From Granulosicoccaceae bacterium (GTDB taxonomy: Bacteria; Pseudomonadota; Gammaproteobacteria; Granulosicoccales; Granulosicoccaceae), in NCBI GenBank assembly GCA_023301405.1, contig JALZUX010000691.1, positions 1 through 17,905 on the forward strand: DNA of 17,905 nucleotides, written 5' to 3'. This document shows, piece after piece, positions 14,140 to 17,905 of this stretch (position 1 is the stretch's first letter; each line of letters opens with the position of its first letter). The position numbers and the translations under genes were made by a program. The notes below the pieces were generated by a model. That model worked only from the letters and a program-made list of their open reading frames with translations, made no database searches and was not told the DNA's origin.

Positions 14140-14727
14140 ATGCACGTACTTTTTCCAGTGATCGGTTACTTAATCGGATCAATATCCGCCGCTATTCTTG
14201 TCTGCAAGCTGATGCGTCTGCCAGACCCACGAACAGAAGGTTCCGGCAACCCGGGCGCCACTAATGTACTGCGTGTTGGCGGTAAACTGCCAGCGGCAAT
14301 CACACTGATTGGCGATGCGCTGAAAGGATTTGCGCCAGTATTCGTCGCAAGCAGCATGCAGATCCCACCATTATGGATCGGCCTGACCGCTGTCGCCTGC
14401 GTACTCGGACATCTTTATCCGGTGTTCTTTCAATTCAAAGGCGGTAAGGGTGTGGCTACTACCTTCGGCGCAGTTTTCGGTTTATCGTGGCTTGCCGGTT
14501 TGCTGGTCATCGCCAGTTGGTTGGCACTGAGCCTGACCTTCAGGTACTCATCACTGGCCGCACTGGGAAGCCTTGTTATATTGCCGCTATTCCTATGGAT
14601 CACCACGCGATCTGGAGTTATCGTTATTTGCGGGATCGTCGTTGGTGCATTGGTATTCTGGCGTCACCGAAGCAATATTCAACGCTTGATCAAAGGCGAA
14701 GAACCCAAAATTGGTAATAAAAAATAA
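14140..14727 (+). CDS. plsY: Glycerol-3-phosphate acyltransferase PlsY
   Basis: PlsY uses acyl-phosphate to acylate glycerol-3-phosphate at position 1, the first step of phospholipid synthesis, in the inner membrane. The 195-residue protein has five or so helices and the three family motifs. They read GSISAAIL with the following residues, the glycine-rich EGSGNPGATNVLRVGG (about 33-48), the central GHLYPVFFQFKGGKGVATTFG (about 91-111), and R(H/F)RSNIQRL near the C-terminus. The ATG at 14140 gives the standard N-terminus. The gene converges on tsaD with only 12 nt between stops, a common neighbourhood in gammaproteobacteria. FolB, often found next to PlsY there, is not seen. Confidence 0.97.
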   Translation: MHVLFPVIGYLIGSISAAILVCKLMRLPDPRTEGSGNPGATNVLRVGGKLPAAITLIGDALKGFAPVFVASSMQIPPLWIGLTAVACVLGHLYPVFFQFKGGKGVATTFGAVFGLSWLAGLLVIASWLALSLTFRYSSLAALGSLVILPLFLWITTRSGVIVICGIVVGALVFWRHRSNIQRLIKGEEPKIGNKK

Positions 14728-14739
14728 CCCAAGTGCTGC

Positions 14740-15771
14740 TTAACCCCGTGGCGGCGTCATTTCACCCAATGGCCAACGCGGCCTGATATTCACCTGCTCG
14801 CCGGCGTGCTCGCCTGCTACCAACCTTAACGCTCCGGCGTAGGCGATCATCGCCCCGTTATCGGTGCAAAACTCCAAACGCGGGCAAAATAATTCCCCGT
14901 CTATTTTTTTCAAAGAGCGTGTCAACACCGCACGCAGGCTTTTGTTTGATGCAACCCCACCCGCCACCACAAGACGATTTAACTTTTCCTGCTTCAACGC
15001 TCTGAGGCATTTTATTGCCAGTGTATCGACTACCGCCGCCTGAAACCCCGCCGCAATATCGGCTACGGCATCGGGGTTTTTGTCGACCGATAAAAATGCT
15101 GTCATTGCCGCTGTTTTCAACCCACTGAAACTGAAATCCAAACCCGGGCGGTTTGTCATTGGCCGAGCAAATCGAAATTTTTCATCGTCTCCAGCCTCAG
15201 CCGCCGCTGCCAGCCGCGGCCCCCCCGGATACCCAAGCCCAAGCATTTTTGCTGTTTTATCAAAGGCTTCACCAGCTGCATCGTCGAGCGTGTCACCGAG
15301 CAATCGATACTCACCCACCCCGTCCACTCGAACCAATTGCGAATGCCCCCCGGAGACCAGCAAACAAATGAACGGGAATTCAGGCGCACCCTCCTCTAAC
15401 ATAGGGGCCAGCAAGTGAGCCTCCATATGATGTACGCCTAGCGCTTTCACACCAAGACTCCAAGCTAACATTCGTCCAGCAACGGCACCGGTAAAAAGCG
15501 CCCCGGCCAGCCCGGGACCGCAAGTGTAGGCAACTGCATCAAGTTGACTAAACTCCGCACCGGCATCAGCCACGCACTGCCGGGTTAACGTAACCCACTT
15601 TCGTACATGATCGCGGGAGGCGATCTCGGGCACCACACCACCATAGGCTTCGTGTTGCTCAACCTGACTGTGCAGCACATGCGCTAGCAACCCCTCTTCT
15701 GTATCGTAAAGTGCAATACCAGTTTCATCGCAAGATGTCTCTATTCCCAATACCAACAAGGCTTTTCTCAC
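14740..15771 (-). CDS. tsaD: tRNA N6-adenosine threonylcarbamoyltransferase TsaD
   Basis: TsaD transfers the threonylcarbamoyl group to A37 of ANN-decoding tRNAs (t6A), together with TsaB and TsaE. The product is up to 343 residues, of ASKHA fold. It starts [12 protein letters not shown], carries the metal-binding [11 protein letters not shown] (His115, His119), [37 protein letters not shown] and the C-terminal [12 protein letters not shown] with the third metal ligand Asp. The frame opens with GTG at 15771. However, AAGGTGAG overlaps that GTG and is well placed as a Shine-Dalgarno for TTG at 15759, which would give the usual short [12 protein letters not shown] start. The gene diverges from rpsU, as in E. 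coli. Confidence 0.98.
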   Translation of the reverse strand: MRKALLVLGIETSCDETGIALYDTEEGLLAHVLHSQVEQHEAYGGVVPEIASRDHVRKWVTLTRQCVADAGAEFSQLDAVAYTCGPGLAGALFTGAVAGRMLAWSLGVKALGVHHMEAHLLAPMLEEGAPEFPFICLLVSGGHSQLVRVDGVGEYRLLGDTLDDAAGEAFDKTAKMLGLGYPGGPRLAAAAEAGDDEKFRFARPMTNRPGLDFSFSGLKTAAMTAFLSVDKNPDAVADIAAGFQAAVVDTLAIKCLRALKQEKLNRLVVAGGVASNKSLRAVLTRSLKKIDGELFCPRLEFCTDNGAMIAYAGALRLVAGEHAGEQVNIRPRWPLGEMTPPRG

Positions 15772-15824
15772 TTCAATTAAACGTCATTCAACCACTTAAA
15801 CTTGTAACAATGCAGGTCGATTAC

Positions 15825-15852
15825 TTGCTTGTACAGCATAAACCCTTATAAT
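15825..15852 (+). promoter_or_regulatory. Sigma-70 promoter for rpsU-yqeY
   Basis: TTGCTT (15825-15830) and a perfect TATAAT (15847-15852) are separated by 16 nt. The start near 15859 leaves a leader of about 95 nt. That leader has complementary GTGGA and TCCAC segments and an SD-like AAGAGAAG before the rpsU ATG. Confidence 0.7.
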
Positions 15853-15953
15853 TAGTGGGCTAAGCTGTGGAGTTCACGATTTTTCCATCCACTGCCACAA
15901 AATAATCCGCGCAAAAATAACGGCGCAAGTACCTCAAGAGAAGCAACTAACCA

Positions 15954-16169
15954 ATGCCATCCGTACGTGTTAAAGAGAACGAACCCTTTGAAATAGCGCT
16001 GCGTCGCTTCAAGAGATCTTGTGAAAAAGCTGGTGTCCTGACTGAAACTCGTCGTCGTGAATACTACGAAAAGCCAACGACAGAGCGCAAGCGTAAAGCC
16101 GCAGCTGCTGTGAAACGGCACCAGAAGAAGCTTTCTAAAGAAGTATCGCGCCGCGTAAGAATGTACTAA
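15954..16169 (+). CDS. rpsU: Small ribosomal subunit protein bS21
   Basis: bS21 is a small basic protein of the 30S platform that assists translation initiation near the anti-Shine-Dalgarno region. The 71 residues match the family closely: [21 protein letters not shown], the single SCEKAG segment, [23 protein letters not shown], and a basic tail. It is preceded by a good promoter and an AAGAGAAG ribosome binding site. Translation of yqeY begins 6 nt after its stop. In many gammaproteobacteria dnaG and rpoD follow, but here they do not. Confidence 0.99.
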   Translation: MPSVRVKENEPFEIALRRFKRSCEKAGVLTETRRREYYEKPTTERKRKAAAAVKRHQKKLSKEVSRRVRMY

Positions 16170-16175
16170 ACCCAC

Positions 16176-16625
16176 GTGTCAGAAATTAAAGCCAAAATAA
16201 TGGCTGATATTAAAACGTGTATGAAAAGCGGTGATAAAGACCGCTTAGGTGTTCTGCGGCTGGTATCGGCAGCCGTGAAACAGCGCGAAGTCGATGACAG
16301 AATAGAAATCGACGATCCCGCTATGATCACCATATTAGACAAAATGGCCAAGCAGCGCCGCGAGTCCATTGAACTCTTCGAGAAAGGCGGTCGCGATGAC
16401 CTTGCCACTATCGAAAAACAAGAGCTCGATATCATCAAAATTTACCTGCCAGAAGCACTTCCCGAGGCAGAAATCCAAGCCATGATCGATACTGCCGTGA
16501 AAGAGACTGGCGCTTCAGAGATTCGTGACATGGGAAAGGTCATGGGTATTCTCAAGCCGAAGCTTCAAGGCCGAGCAGACATGTCGGCGGTAAGCGCCCT
16601 TATAAAAGCAAAACTGAGCGCATAG
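16176..16625 (+). CDS. GatB/YqeY domain-containing protein
   Basis: This 149-residue protein of the YqeY family consists of a helical domain like the tRNA-binding tail of the GatB amidotransferase subunit. The start is GTG at 16176 (MSEIKAKIMADIKTCMKSGDKDRLGVLRL), which gives the full family N-terminus. ATG at 16200 would cut the first helix. Typical blocks are RLVSAAVKQREVDDR, KQRRESIELFEKGGRDDL, IIKIYLPEALPEAEI and a C-terminal MGKVMGILKPKLQGRADMSAVS. Only 6 nt separate it from rpsU and no Shine-Dalgarno is visible, so translational coupling is likely. The molecular role is not established. Linkage to rpsU is conserved across many bacteria and suggests a translation-related function. Confidence 0.95.
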   Translation: MSEIKAKIMADIKTCMKSGDKDRLGVLRLVSAAVKQREVDDRIEIDDPAMITILDKMAKQRRESIELFEKGGRDDLATIEKQELDIIKIYLPEALPEAEIQAMIDTAVKETGASEIRDMGKVMGILKPKLQGRADMSAVSALIKAKLSA

Positions 16626-16661
16626 TTTAGACACTCATGCAGCTGACCTGGAAATGGTTAC

Positions 16662-17905
<1,244 letters not shown>

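Overview
The window reads as a chromosomal segment of a gammaproteobacterium outside the enteric group. The ftsE-ftsX-rpoH order, the plsY/tsaD/rpsU/yqeY cluster and the cytochrome c oxidase locus, whose order resembles that of Pseudomonas, all point that way. The CIRCE (HrcA) operator before rpoH argues against the Enterobacterales. I see no transposase, integrase, CRISPR array, tRNA or rRNA. Everything looks vertically inherited, and the unusual features lie in details of familiar genes.

Layout. (1) 1-2265, plus strand: the 3' end of a motif-degenerate ftsE, overlapping ftsX, then rpoH (sigma-32). rpoH has a leader with a 12-bp closing stem, a perfect CIRCE operator and a strong terminator. 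(2) 2373-4971, minus strand: a secreted protein of unknown function and an orphan response regulator with a PP2C (SpoIIE/RsbU-type) phosphatase output domain. (3) 5086-12828, mostly minus strand: an aa3-type cytochrome c oxidase locus. The structural and assembly genes read ctaC (CoxII fused to cytochrome c), ctaD, a 37-residue membrane protein, ctaG (Cox11) and ctaE, closed by a terminator at 7745-7772. A second minus-strand group follows: SURF1, a SCO-like thioredoxin-fold protein and ctaB (heme O synthase). A small DUF2909-type membrane protein is on the plus strand between the groups, and a DUF2244 protein precedes ctaC. Heme A synthase (ctaA/COX15), expected between the SCO-like gene and ctaB, is absent here. 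(4) 13069-17905: bioC (minus), plsY (plus), tsaD (minus), rpsU-yqeY (plus) and the first 389 codons of gltD (plus). dnaG and rpoD, the usual followers of rpsU in gammaproteobacteria, are not in this stretch.

How the genes work together. The oxidase block encodes three core subunits plus factors for copper insertion (CtaG, possibly the SCO-like protein), heme biosynthesis (CtaB) and assembly (SURF1). FtsEX normally couples division to cell-wall hydrolysis, but this FtsE has lost the ABC signature, the catalytic glutamate and the H-loop histidine, so it is unlikely to hydrolyse ATP in the usual way. The rpoH leader suggests that HrcA repression controls the heat-shock sigma factor. The most promising items for follow-up are the degenerate FtsE, the rpoH control region, the missing ctaA, the SCO-like protein with altered ligands, and the inverted repeat before ctaC.
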